Below, in pieces: positions 47,954-55,952 of a DNA stretch of 64,000 bases (position 1 is its first letter; the number at the start of each line of letters is the position of its first letter). The notes under the pieces are model-generated. The model did not search any database. It saw nothing but the letters and a program-made list of their open reading frames with translations, and was not told the origin of the DNA. The translations under genes were made by a program, and so were the position numbers. The stretch comes from Planctomycetota bacterium (lineage in GTDB: Bacteria; Planctomycetota; UBA1135; GCA-002748355), in NCBI GenBank assembly GCA_027021385.1, contig JALUUL010000008.1, positions 1 through 64,000 of the forward strand, given 5' to 3'.

Positions 47954-48756
47954 GCCCCCGGTAGACGCCAGGGGAGGGCCCAGGGCCGGTCCTCCCCGAC
48001 GGCTCCGGAACAAAGACGTCCGTAGACGAGTTCGGGACCGTAGACGGGGGAGAGGACCGAGGCCGCGATGACCTCTCCGGGAGTGCCCGAGGCGAGAATT
48101 TTCCCCAGATGGAGGACATGGATCCGGTCGGCGAACTGGCTCGCGAGGTTGAGGTCGTGGGTCACGACGAGAACCCCGCCCCCCGTCTCGTCGACCCAGG
48201 TCCTGAGGAGGGAGAAGACGCCCAGCCTGTGGGAGGCATCGAGATTGGAGGCCGGTTCGTCAAGGAGGAGGTAAGGGGTCCCCTGGGCCAGGGTCCTGGC
48301 GAGGAGGACCCTCTGGCGCTCCCCGGTCGAGAGGGCGTGGTAGGGGCGGTCGGCAAGGGCCGAGATGCCGCAACGTTCGAGGCTGGCCTCGACCCGTTCG
48401 TGGTCCTTCCTTTCAGGACTGCCCAGAAGCGGAAGCCAGGGGTAGCGGGCCATCAGAACGAGGTCACGAACCCGGAGCCCTTTCGGCACGTCACGGTCCG
48501 GAAGCGATAGGGCGATCTTCCTGGCGCGTGCTTTCCAGGAGAGATCCGAGAGCGAATCCCCGTCGACCCGGATCTTGCCCCGGTCGGGTTTGCGGAGCCC
48601 TGAGAGGCAACGCAGAAGGCTGCTCTTTCCCGCTCCGTTCGGGCCGATCACGGCCTCGAACCGGGCCCGTGCGAGGAGGAGGTCGACGGAGGAGAGGGCC
48701 TGGAATCCACCGGGATAGAGGAGTTCGATCCCTTTCCCCTCAAGCCCCTTCACCAT
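47947..48756 (-). CDS. btuD: ABC transporter ATP-binding protein, vitamin B12 type
   Basis: 269-aa ATPase with Walker A G-P-N-G-A-G-K-S-S (about 38-46), signature A-L-S-T-G-E-R-Q-R-V-L-L-A-R, Walker B Y-L-L-L-D-E-P and H-loop T-H-D. It is the BtuD/FhuC type that powers FecCD permeases. The gene overlaps the permease gene by 7 bases and its 3' end overlaps the exported-protein gene on the other strand by 7. The cobalamin riboswitch upstream of btuF gives the substrate. Confidence 0.9.
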   Translation of the reverse strand: MVKGLEGKGIELLYPGGFQALSSVDLLLARARFEAVIGPNGAGKSSLLRCLSGLRKPDRGKIRVDGDSLSDLSWKARARKIALSLPDRDVPKGLRVRDLVLMARYPWLPLLGSPERKDHERVEASLERCGISALADRPYHALSTGERQRVLLARTLAQGTPYLLLDEPASNLDASHRLGVFSLLRTWVDETGGGVLVVTHDLNLASQFADRIHVLHLGKILASGTPGEVIAASVLSPVYGPELVYGRLCSGAVGEDRPWALPWRLPGAQ

Positions 48757-49817
48757 GGGAGAGCCTCCTTCCTCCGGTGGAAGAGGAGCGCCAGGAAGAA
48801 CGGGGCTCCGACGAGGGAGAGAAACACTCCGGGAGGCAGGGACCAGCCGTGGGCCAGGGTCCGGGAACACAGGTCCACCGCCATCAGGAACGAGGCCCCC
48901 GAAGCCAATGAGGCCGGAATCAGGATTCTGTGTCCAGGTCCGAGGGCCAGACGCATCAGGTTCGGGAGGATCAGACCGAGAAAGCCGATCTGGCCGGCGA
49001 CCGCGACCGCTCCTCCGGTCAGGACGGAAGTCAGGACCACGACCTGGATTCGAATACGGATCGGGTGCATGCCCAAGGAAAGCGCGTCCTCCTCCCCGAG
49101 AGCCAGGAGATCGAGTTCCCGCCAGAGGAAGGGCAGAAAGGGAAGGACCAGCAATAGGGTCGTCCAAACCATCAAGGCATGGAGACTCGAACGCGCCTCC
49201 AGAGTACCGAACCCCCAGGCGACGATGGCGCGGGAGACTTCCCAATCGTCGAGCCAGAGATTCTGGAGCAACGCCGACAGCCCCCCGAAAGCCGTGTTCA
49301 AAGCCAGACCGAGGAGAAGGAGCCAGGCGAGGCCGCCCCGAGGAAGCCTCCAGGACGCGAGAGTCACGATCAGGGTCGCTCCCGAGGCGCCGAGAAAGGC
49401 GCCGACGGGAACGAAGAGTATCCGCAGACGGGCGCTCCCCTCGAGGGCGAGTTCCGGGCCGTAGCCGCCTACGAGCAGAACGCCGATCAGGGCGCCGAGG
49501 CCCGCCCCGCTCGTCGTCGAGAGAAGGCCGGGTGAGGCGAGAGGGTTCCGGAACAGCCCTTGGAGGAGGCAGCCGGCGAGCGAGAGGGAAGCGCCGACCC
49601 CCGCGGCCGTCAAGACTCTCCAGAGCCGGAGTTCGAAGACGGCCTGATCCATGCCCGGGAGCGGACTTCCTCCAAAGATGTGGGCGAGTCCCCGGAACAG
49701 GTCGCCGAATCCGAATCGCCCCGTCTCGCCCCACAGGAGGCCGGCGCCGAGGAGGACGGGAGGAAGGACGACGCACAGGAAACCAAGAAGACCCCTGCGG
49801 CCCGGAGTCCGGATCAT
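48750..49817 (-). CDS. btuC: FecCD-family permease, vitamin B12 type
   Basis: 355-aa permease with about ten hydrophobic helices. Family marks are A-G-C-L-L-Q-G-L-F-R-N-P-L-A-S-P-G-L-L and G-Q-I-G-F-L-G-L-I-L-P-N-L-M-R. It forms the channel of a type II ABC importer at the inner membrane. Start ATG 49817 overlaps the btuF stop as ATGA. The middle gene of btuF-btuC-btuD. Confidence 0.91.
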   Translation of the reverse strand: MIRTPGRRGLLGFLCVVLPPVLLGAGLLWGETGRFGFGDLFRGLAHIFGGSPLPGMDQAVFELRLWRVLTAAGVGASLSLAGCLLQGLFRNPLASPGLLSTTSGAGLGALIGVLLVGGYGPELALEGSARLRILFVPVGAFLGASGATLIVTLASWRLPRGGLAWLLLLGLALNTAFGGLSALLQNLWLDDWEVSRAIVAWGFGTLEARSSLHALMVWTTLLLVLPFLPFLWRELDLLALGEEDALSLGMHPIRIRIQVVVLTSVLTGGAVAVAGQIGFLGLILPNLMRLALGPGHRILIPASLASGASFLMAVDLCSRTLAHGWSLPPGVFLSLVGAPFFLALLFHRRKEALPW

Positions 49818-50725
49818 CGTTCTTCGCCGAGTTGCTTCGCCAGTTCGACGGCGGCCTCGAAGACATAAGGGGATGCGGCGTTGCGCAAGCGTGGGGAGAG
49901 CCGGAGAATCCTCCCTTCACGGATCGCGGGGAGGCTTTTCAGAGCCGGGAAACGATTCCAGACCCCACCCCGCTCTCCCTCTTCGACGAGGACCCACTCC
50001 GGGTCCGTCCTCAGGATCGCCTCGGCGGAGATTCTGGCATGCCCTTCGATCCCGAGAGCCCGCGCAGCGTTCTCCGCCCCCGCCAGCCGGATCATCCAAT
50101 CCGCCAAGGACCCGTTCCCGGCCGTCCAGAGCGCGGTCCCGAAGCCCGAGAGAGGCAGCACGGAAATGGGTTTGCGGAGAGCCGACTTCCGGGCGGCCTT
50201 GAAGGAATCCCGGAGTCTCCGGCGGGCGGCGCGGACATCCGCTCGCCCGCCTCCGATTCCGATGACGACCCGACCGAGTTCACGTTCGAGACTCGGGTAA
50301 TCGCGCACCGGGGCGAGAACGAGCACTTCGATTCCCCGGCGCCTGAGTTCCTCGCAGACCTCCGGGGATTGGCTCGAGTCGGCCAGTACGAGATCCGGTT
50401 CGAGGGCCAGGACCTCCTCGACTCGAAAGCTCCGGAACCTCGGAAGTTCCTCCAATCCCCGGCGCAGGGATGGATCCCGCCAGGCGCATCCGTAACGGAG
50501 GACCTGGGCCGGGATCGCGGCGAGGAGGTCCGAACGTCCGAGCCAAGCCAGGAAATCGACACCGTTCACGGAGCTGGCCACGATCTTTTGGGTCGTCCGT
50601 ACCCTCCGGGGCTGGAAATCGTTGCCTGGGTCCTTCGGACCGCAGGAGATCGGAAGGAGAACGAGACCCGCGGCTCCCTGGAGCATGAAGGATCGAAGCG
50701 CGCGGTTTCGACGATCGAAGGCCAT
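49814..50725 (-). CDS. btuF: substrate-binding lipoprotein, vitamin B12 type
   Basis: 303-aa periplasmic binding protein. A signal segment with lipobox L-P-I-S-C (Cys about residue 28) marks it as a lipoprotein. The fold marks L-A-L-E-P-D-L-V-L-A-D-S-S and R-I-L-R-L-S-P-R-L match the BtuF/FhuD group. ATG 50725 is preceded by the cobalamin riboswitch, so it is first in the operon. B12 scavenging could supply cobalamin-dependent enzymes elsewhere. Confidence 0.88.
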   Translation of the reverse strand: MAFDRRNRALRSFMLQGAAGLVLLPISCGPKDPGNDFQPRRVRTTQKIVASSVNGVDFLAWLGRSDLLAAIPAQVLRYGCAWRDPSLRRGLEELPRFRSFRVEEVLALEPDLVLADSSQSPEVCEELRRRGIEVLVLAPVRDYPSLERELGRVVIGIGGGRADVRAARRRLRDSFKAARKSALRKPISVLPLSGFGTALWTAGNGSLADWMIRLAGAENAARALGIEGHARISAEAILRTDPEWVLVEEGERGGVWNRFPALKSLPAIREGRILRLSPRLRNAASPYVFEAAVELAKQLGEER

Positions 50726-50744
50726 ACGGTCCCACTCCTCGAGG

Positions 50745-50900
50745 ACGGGATGCGATGCATCCTGGCTTTACCTGTTGCCCGGTCGAACCGATCCTCCCGG
50801 TTTTCTGGCTCACCGCCTTCGGCGGTTCACAGTGGCGGGCCCGCGCCGGATTCGCACCGGACTTGCCCGGGAGGGGACGGCATGAAAGGATCGCATACTG
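50745..50900 (-). promoter_or_regulatory. cobalamin riboswitch
   Basis: On the minus strand, the conserved core C-C-C-G-C-C-A-C-T-G-T-G-A (about 50839-50827) is preceded by the C-G-G-T-G-x-x-A-A-T-C-C-G block (about 50861-50849) and followed by a B12 box A-G-C-C-A-G-A-A-A-A-C-C (about 50810-50799). These are the three conserved parts of the AdoCbl-type aptamer. It ends about 20-75 bases before btuF and most likely represses the importer when cobalamin is plentiful. Ends are approximate. Confidence 0.93.
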
Positions 50901-50964
50901 TCGGGCCGGAGACCTTCCCGGTCAAGTTCGGAGGAGAAGGCAAACGACGAGGAAGGACTCGAAG

Positions 50965-51963
50965 ATTCCCGCCGCCCTGATCGGTCCCCGGCGCGTGCGC
51001 CAGGGACTCGGGGGCTGGCTCGCTGGTTTCGCCGAGGAGGCCGGGGCGGAAATCCTTCGCTGCCTCGGGAAGGACCCGGACCGCATCGCCTCCTCCGCGA
51101 AAGCCCTGTCCGGAAAACTCGGACATCCGGTCCTCCCTTGCCGGGACCTCGACGAACTCCTGGCGGAATCTCCTCCTCCCCGTCCCGAATTGCTGATCGT
51201 CGCCTCCCCCCCCGAGGCGCACGAGGAAGCTCTCGTATCCGCGCTGGATCGAGGACTCCACGTCTTCTGTGAGAAGCCACTCCTCGAAGGGGTTCCCGGA
51301 GACGGGGAGAAGGCGGCACGACTCGTTGATGCCTTTGCCGCCAGGAGGTTGACCCTCGGAGTCAACACCCAGTGGCCCTTCACCCTCGAGGCCTGGTTCC
51401 GCCTCTTTCCCGATCAACGGGGACGGGAGGTCCGGGATTTCCGGATGCTCCTCTCCCCCGCCTCCGCCTCCCCCCGCTCGCAGGTCCGTGACAGCCTCCC
51501 CCACGTCCTGAGCCTTCTCCAGGCCCTCGCCCCCGGGGTTGGGGCCATGGTCCGCGCCCCCCGCTTCCATGCGGAGGGGCGTGACTCCTCGGTCCTCTGC
51601 TTTGATTGGGTTGGCCCGTCCCGGGTCCTCGGCTGCGAGGTCCGGCTCGAGAGGGTTGCGAAACCGCCCCGCCCGGCGGGTTACGGCTGGAACGGCCGCT
51701 TCGCGGAGAGGCGGATCCGCCTTCCCTCTTACGAGATGTCCTTCACCGCGGAAGGGAGGGAGGTCCCCTACGAGGATCCGACGAGGGCCTGCGTGCGGGC
51801 CTTCATGGACCGCCTCCTCCGGCGTGAACCGGGGAAACCGGAACCCGGTCTGGCCGAACGCATGGCTATGCTGGAGACTCTTCTACGACACGTTCCCCGT
51901 TCCCCCGGATTCCTCGATGGACACGAACACCGAAACCCGTCGCGGCGTCGCCGCGACCCATGA
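50965..51963 (+). CDS. Gfo/Idh/MocA-like oxidoreductase
   Basis: About 332-aa protein. The dinucleotide strand and helix (I-P-A-A-L-I-G-P-R-R-V-R-Q-G-L-G), E-L-L-I-V-A-S-P-P-E-A-H-E-E-A-L, and the family motif V-F-C-E-K-P-L (about 103-109) identify a Gfo/Idh fold, although the usual G-x-G-x-x-G is altered to G-P-R-R-V-R-Q-G. Start is unclear: no ATG exists in frame. GTG 50995 would remove the first beta strand; ATT 50965 behind GAGGAAGGA fits the fold. It overlaps the radical SAM gene by 47 bases. Substrate unknown. Confidence 0.75.
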   Translation: MPAALIGPRRVRQGLGGWLAGFAEEAGAEILRCLGKDPDRIASSAKALSGKLGHPVLPCRDLDELLAESPPPRPELLIVASPPEAHEEALVSALDRGLHVFCEKPLLEGVPGDGEKAARLVDAFAARRLTLGVNTQWPFTLEAWFRLFPDQRGREVRDFRMLLSPASASPRSQVRDSLPHVLSLLQALAPGVGAMVRAPRFHAEGRDSSVLCFDWVGPSRVLGCEVRLERVAKPPRPAGYGWNGRFAERRIRLPSYEMSFTAEGREVPYEDPTRACVRAFMDRLLRREPGKPEPGLAERMAMLETLLRHVPRSPGFLDGHEHRNPSRRRRDP

Positions 51964-53164
51964 CTTCTCCGCGAAGCTCCGCCAGCCGAGCCTCCTCCCC
52001 CGGGTTCGCGAGTACATCCGCTGGCGACGGGAAGTCCTGGAAGCTGGGGCCGCCGGAACCCCCGCCCCCCCCTATCCCGACTGGGCCCCCCTCTCGATCA
52101 ACCTCGACCTCACGACGGCATGTAATTACCGCTGTGACCATTGCATCGACTGGGACATCCTGAATCGTCCGGTCAAGTACGACACAGAACGACTCTTCGC
52201 CTCGATCGAGCACATGGCCTCCAGGGGGCTGAAATCCGTGATCCTGATCGGGGGAGGCGAACCGACCCTCCACCCCGCTTTTCCCGAGGTGGTCCGGCGG
52301 TTGAAAGCCCTCGGTCTCCAGGTGGCGATCGTCAGCAACGGGAGCCGAAACGACAGGATCCTCGAGATCCTAGATCTCCTCGACGAAAGGGACTGGATCC
52401 GCCTGAGCCTGGACTCGGGGACGGACGAGACCTTCAAAATCATGCACAAGCCCGTCCGGGACCTGGGCCTGGAGGAGATCTGTTCCTGGATCCCCCGCTG
52501 GAGAGATAGGAATCCCCGACCTACCTACGGCTTCTCCTTCGTCATCGTCTGGGAAGGCGCCCAGCGCGAAGAGGGAATTCCGGTCACCGAGAACATCGAT
52601 GAGATCGTTCCCGCCACCCTTCTCGCGCGGGAACATCGATTCAGCTACATCTCGCTCAAACCCTTCCTGACACGCAGAGCGGGCGGGTCCGAGGTCATGG
52701 CTCCCGAGGAGGCCGCCGACGAGGCGCGGACCCTGAAACGGATCCGTGATCGGGTGGACGAGGCCAAGGCGCTCGCGACCGGCGAGTTCAAGGTTCTCGA
52801 GAGCATCAACCTGCTGGTCCTCGAACAGGGGACCTGGAAAGAATACACGCGGCAGCCCAAGGTCTGCCACATGCAGGCCCTCCGCCAGGTATTGAGCCCG
52901 ATGGGACTCTACAACTGCCCCGCCCACCGCGGGGTCGTAAAGGCCAGGATCGCGGACGCCGAGGCCTACGCCGACTCCCCCCGCTGCCGGACGACCGGCG
53001 CGAACACCGGACTCCTTCTCGACCGCTTCGACGCATCGAAGGAATGCGCGGAGGTCACCTGCCTCTACCACCGGGTCAACTGGTGGATCGAGAAGGCGAT
53101 CCGGGAGGGCAGAGACCCCGGGGAGATCGCGGCTCTCGAGGAACGGAGGGACTGGTTCCTGTGA
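51917..53164 (+). CDS. radical SAM protein
   Basis: 415-aa radical SAM protein. C-N-Y-R-C-D-H-C (about residues 68-75) binds the SAM cluster, G-G-G-E-P-T-L is the SAM-binding strand, and a C-terminal Cys set (V-C-H-M-Q-A-L, Y-N-C-P-A-H, A-E-V-T-C) may form a SPASM-like auxiliary cluster site. ATG 51917 lies within the Gfo/Idh-like gene; its stop overlaps the NUDIX gene as GTGA. The tight overlaps on both sides argue for one pathway, not identifiable from sequence. Confidence 0.85.
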   Translation: MDTNTETRRGVAATHDFSAKLRQPSLLPRVREYIRWRREVLEAGAAGTPAPPYPDWAPLSINLDLTTACNYRCDHCIDWDILNRPVKYDTERLFASIEHMASRGLKSVILIGGGEPTLHPAFPEVVRRLKALGLQVAIVSNGSRNDRILEILDLLDERDWIRLSLDSGTDETFKIMHKPVRDLGLEEICSWIPRWRDRNPRPTYGFSFVIVWEGAQREEGIPVTENIDEIVPATLLAREHRFSYISLKPFLTRRAGGSEVMAPEEAADEARTLKRIRDRVDEAKALATGEFKVLESINLLVLEQGTWKEYTRQPKVCHMQALRQVLSPMGLYNCPAHRGVVKARIADAEAYADSPRCRTTGANTGLLLDRFDASKECAEVTCLYHRVNWWIEKAIREGRDPGEIAALEERRDWFL

Positions 53165-53856
53165 ATCCTTCCCGGAGGGTCCGGCGCATCCAGGTCCTCG
53201 AGGATCGGGCCGGACGCACGGGGCCGGCCGACGGTTTCCTGCGTCTGCGCCGCCTGACCCTCGTCAACGAATACGAGGACGGCACCCGGTCCGCGCCCTA
53301 TCCCTGCGATGTAGTCTCCCGCCGCCGTGTCGATGCGGTCACGATCCTCCTCTTCCGCCGGAAGGCCGGAGATAGGGTCGAGGTCGCCCTCCGAGAGGGG
53401 TATCGGGCTCCGATCTGGCTTCGGTGCGAGGATCCCGGGGTCCCCTTCCCCGAGGATCCCCCGATCGCCGCCCTCGTCGAGACCGTGGCAGGGGTGATCG
53501 AGGAGGAGGACGCCCGCCTTCCCCGATCGAAGGCCCTCCGGCGTCGGGCGCGCCTCGAGGCCCGCGAGGAGGTCGGGATCGAGATCCCCGAGGAGGCGAT
53601 CTTCGAACTCGGCGCCGCCTCCTTCCCCTCGCCCGGCGTATCGGACGAGAAGGTCTACTTCTGCGCCGCGGAGGCCGAGCTGGACGGCGCTCTCCCGCCC
53701 TCGGGGGACGGATCGGTCATGGAGGAAGCGGGCGGACTCTTCCGCTGCGACCTGGAGGAGGCGATCCGCCGGTGCAGGGAGGGGGCGATCCCCGACATGA
53801 AGACCGAGATCGCTCTGACGAGACTCCGAGACCGCCTCTCGGAAGCGTCTCAGTAG
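53161..53856 (+). CDS. NUDIX hydrolase
   Basis: 231-aa protein. The core has the NUDIX box ending A-R-L-E-A-R-E-E-V-G-I (about residues 134-144) with an ADP-ribose-pyrophosphatase-like surround. Start GTG 53161 is used because it overlaps the radical SAM stop as GTGA and GGAGGG sits 8 bases upstream. Third gene of the oxidoreductase/radical SAM/NUDIX run. Its 3' end overlaps smpB by 7 bases on the opposite strand. Substrate unknown. Confidence 0.85.
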   Translation: MNPSRRVRRIQVLEDRAGRTGPADGFLRLRRLTLVNEYEDGTRSAPYPCDVVSRRRVDAVTILLFRRKAGDRVEVALREGYRAPIWLRCEDPGVPFPEDPPIAALVETVAGVIEEEDARLPRSKALRRRARLEAREEVGIEIPEEAIFELGAASFPSPGVSDEKVYFCAAEAELDGALPPSGDGSVMEEAGGLFRCDLEEAIRRCREGAIPDMKTEIALTRLRDRLSEASQ

Positions 53857-54326
53857 TCCCGCATCTCCCTCCGGTCGATCTTCCTCCGCGCCTCCTCCCG
53901 CTTGTCGCGGACCTTCTTTCCCTTCGCGAGCCCGATCTCCATCTTAATCAGGTTCCGCTCGCTGAGATAGATCCGGAGAGGGACGAGGGTCAGCCCCTTC
54001 TCCTTCACCCGGGCGTGGAGCTTTCGGATCTCGTGCTTGCGGAGGAGGAGCTTCCTGCGCCGCTTGGGATCATGCCCGAAATGCCGGCTTCCCGGGAACT
54101 CCTCAATCGTTCCTTTGATCCACCAGGCCTCCCCCTCCTGGATCCGGACATAGGATTCCTGGAGGCTCGCGCGGCCCGTTCGGAGGGACTTGACCTCCGA
54201 ACCCATGAGGACGATCCCCGCCTCGAAGCGTTCGAGGATCATGAACTCGAATCGGGCCTTGCGGTTCGCGATCAGAGTCCGGCCCGCCGGATCCCCGCTC
54301 CGCTTCTTCGCACTTCCCCCTGCCAT
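53850..54326 (-). CDS. smpB: SsrA-binding protein SmpB
   Basis: 158-aa tmRNA-binding protein for trans-translation at stalled ribosomes. Marks are the N-x-K-A-R-F-E-F strand, G-S-E-V-K-S-L-R, the R-K-L-L-L-R-K-H-E-I block and the basic C-terminal tail K-V-R-D-K-R-E-E-A-R-R-K. ATG 54326 is used. No tmRNA gene was seen beside it. Confidence 0.96.
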   Translation of the reverse strand: MAGGSAKKRSGDPAGRTLIANRKARFEFMILERFEAGIVLMGSEVKSLRTGRASLQESYVRIQEGEAWWIKGTIEEFPGSRHFGHDPKRRRKLLLRKHEIRKLHARVKEKGLTLVPLRIYLSERNLIKMEIGLAKGKKVRDKREEARRKIDRREMRDY

Positions 54327-54440
54327 GGTCTCACGCTACCCGCAGCCCCCCCGGCGACCCAAGCGCTTCCCGGGGCTTGCGCGGGTGCTTCTCCAAGGGC
54401 ATGATCCTTCGCCCTCCGGGACCGATCCTCCGGTCCCTGG

Positions 54441-54528
54441 GCGGAAGTGGCGGAATTGGCAGACGCGCAAGATTCAGGTTCTTGTGCCCGATTAGGGCGT
54501 GGAGGTTCAAGTCCTCTCTTCCGCACCA
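54441..54528 (+). tRNA. tRNA-Leu (anticodon CAG)
   Basis: 88 bases including an encoded CCA end. Acceptor arms GCGGAAG and CTTCCGC pair. The anticodon stem CAAGA/TCTTG closes loop TTCAGGT, giving anticodon CAG, which reads CUG. A long variable arm and T-loop GGTTCAAGTCC are present. It precedes the Dus gene by 43 bases. Confidence 0.96.
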
Positions 54529-54571
54529 ACGAGCCCCGGAAGGGGCTCGATTCACGTACGGGAAGGCCGGC

Positions 54572-55693
54572 ATGACGGGGATCGAACCGAAAACCCAGCC
54601 CGCAGCAACCGCGGAGCGGGGGGAGTTCCCGCCCCTTCGCCTCGGGAGCCTGGTTCTGGATCCGCCGGTCGTCCTCGCTCCGATGGCCGGGGTGACGAAC
54701 GCCCCGTTCCGGGTCCTGGCGCGTTCCTTCGGGCGGGCCCTCTTCGTCGGGGAGATGATCTCGGTCCGGGCCTTTCTCAAGAACCATCCGAAGACCCTCC
54801 GGCTGGCTTCCTTCCTTCCCGGGGAACGCCCGCGCTCGATCCAGTGCCAGGCCGTCTCCCCCCCGGAACTCGAGGAGGCCGTCCGCCGCCTCAGGGGCGA
54901 GGGGATCGAACACCTGGACCTCAATCTCGGCTGTCCGGTGCGCAAGATCACCGCCTCGGGCGGAGGGGCGGCCCTCCCCTGGAAGACCGGCCTCCTGGCC
55001 CGTCTCCTCCGGGCCTTCCGTCGCGGCGCAGGTTCGGTCCCCGCGACCGTCAAGATGCGGCTCGGCATCGACGACGCGCATTTGACCTACCTGGAAGCGG
55101 GGAGGATCGCCGAAGCCGAGGGGATGGACGGCGTGACCCTGCACGCCCGCACCGCGGCTCAGCTCTACGGAGGCCGGGCGCGATGGGAGGCCATCGCCGA
55201 ACTCCGTTCCAGCCTCGGGATCCCCGTTCTAGGAAACGGCGACGTCTTCGAGGCCGAAGACGCTTTAACGATGATGCGGAACACCGGCGCCGCCGGCGTC
55301 GTCATCGGGCGGGGCTGCCTCGGGAGACCCTGGATCTTCCGGGAACTCGAGGCCCTGTTCGCAGGGAGGCGGCCCCCCCCTCCACCGACCGCCGGCGAGA
55401 TTCGTGAGATCGCTCTCCGCCACGGGGCGCTTCTCGTCTCCTTCTTCGGCCCGAAGATCGGGATCCTCCATCTTCGCAAGCACGCCGCCTGGTACTGCAA
55501 GGCCTTCCCGGGGGGCGCGAAGCTGCGGGATGCGCTCGTGCGTGCGAACTCCCTGGAGGAGATCGGAACCCTCCTCGCCCGCCTGTCCGCCGATCTCCCC
55601 TATCCACCGCAGGCGGTCCGGGCGCGCCGTTGCAAGGGATCCGGCACGCAGAGGGTCTCGCTGCCGGAAGGCTGGCTCGAAAGCCGGGATTGA
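54572..55693 (+). CDS. tRNA-dihydrouridine synthase
   Basis: 373-aa FMN enzyme that reduces uridine in tRNA D-loops. TIM-barrel marks: L-A-P-M-A-G-V-T-N-A-P-F-R, catalytic-Cys block L-N-L-G-C-P-V-R-K-I, H-A-R-T and G-N-G-D-V. It most resembles the DusB group. ATG 54572 has GGGAAGG upstream. Start and length are normal. Just downstream of a tRNA gene. Confidence 0.93.
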   Translation: MTGIEPKTQPAATAERGEFPPLRLGSLVLDPPVVLAPMAGVTNAPFRVLARSFGRALFVGEMISVRAFLKNHPKTLRLASFLPGERPRSIQCQAVSPPELEEAVRRLRGEGIEHLDLNLGCPVRKITASGGGAALPWKTGLLARLLRAFRRGAGSVPATVKMRLGIDDAHLTYLEAGRIAEAEGMDGVTLHARTAAQLYGGRARWEAIAELRSSLGIPVLGNGDVFEAEDALTMMRNTGAAGVVIGRGCLGRPWIFRELEALFAGRRPPPPPTAGEIREIALRHGALLVSFFGPKIGILHLRKHAAWYCKAFPGGAKLRDALVRANSLEEIGTLLARLSADLPYPPQAVRARRCKGSGTQRVSLPEGWLESRD

Positions 55694-55716
55694 GCCTGAG
55701 AGGCTTCCTCCGGTTC

Positions 55717-55851
55717 TCAACCCACGCGGAATTTGCCGGACTTCTTGATCTTGTTCTTGATCACCCGGCGGCCGCCGTGGGTCTTAGAGCGGGTCCGGAA
55801 GCCGACCTTCTTCAGGCGCTTCAGCTTGGATCTGCGGATCTTGACCTTCAT
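55717..55851 (-). CDS. rpmH: ribosomal protein bL34
   Basis: 44-aa very basic protein. The segment L-K-R-L-K-K-V-G-F-R-T-R-S-K-T-H-G-G-R-R-V-I is the bL34 core (usual K-R-x-R-x-H-G-F-R-x-R). It is more Lys/Ile-rich than typical bL34, and neither rnpA nor dnaA is beside it. ATG 55851 is the start. Confidence 0.88.
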   Translation of the reverse strand: MKVKIRRSKLKRLKKVGFRTRSKTHGGRRVIKNKIKKSGKFRVG

Positions 55852-55952
55852 CCTTCGTCCTCGGCGGTCCGGTCCGGGCCGGGAGAGGCCCGAAAAAGGG
55901 GGAGATTCTAGGATCTTCCCCCTCCGCGTCAAGGATTCGGGGTTCTACCGCC

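Noticed and set aside
53850-54440. tmRNA gene near smpB
   Set aside because: No tRNA-Ala-like ends or tag reading frame were found near smpB.
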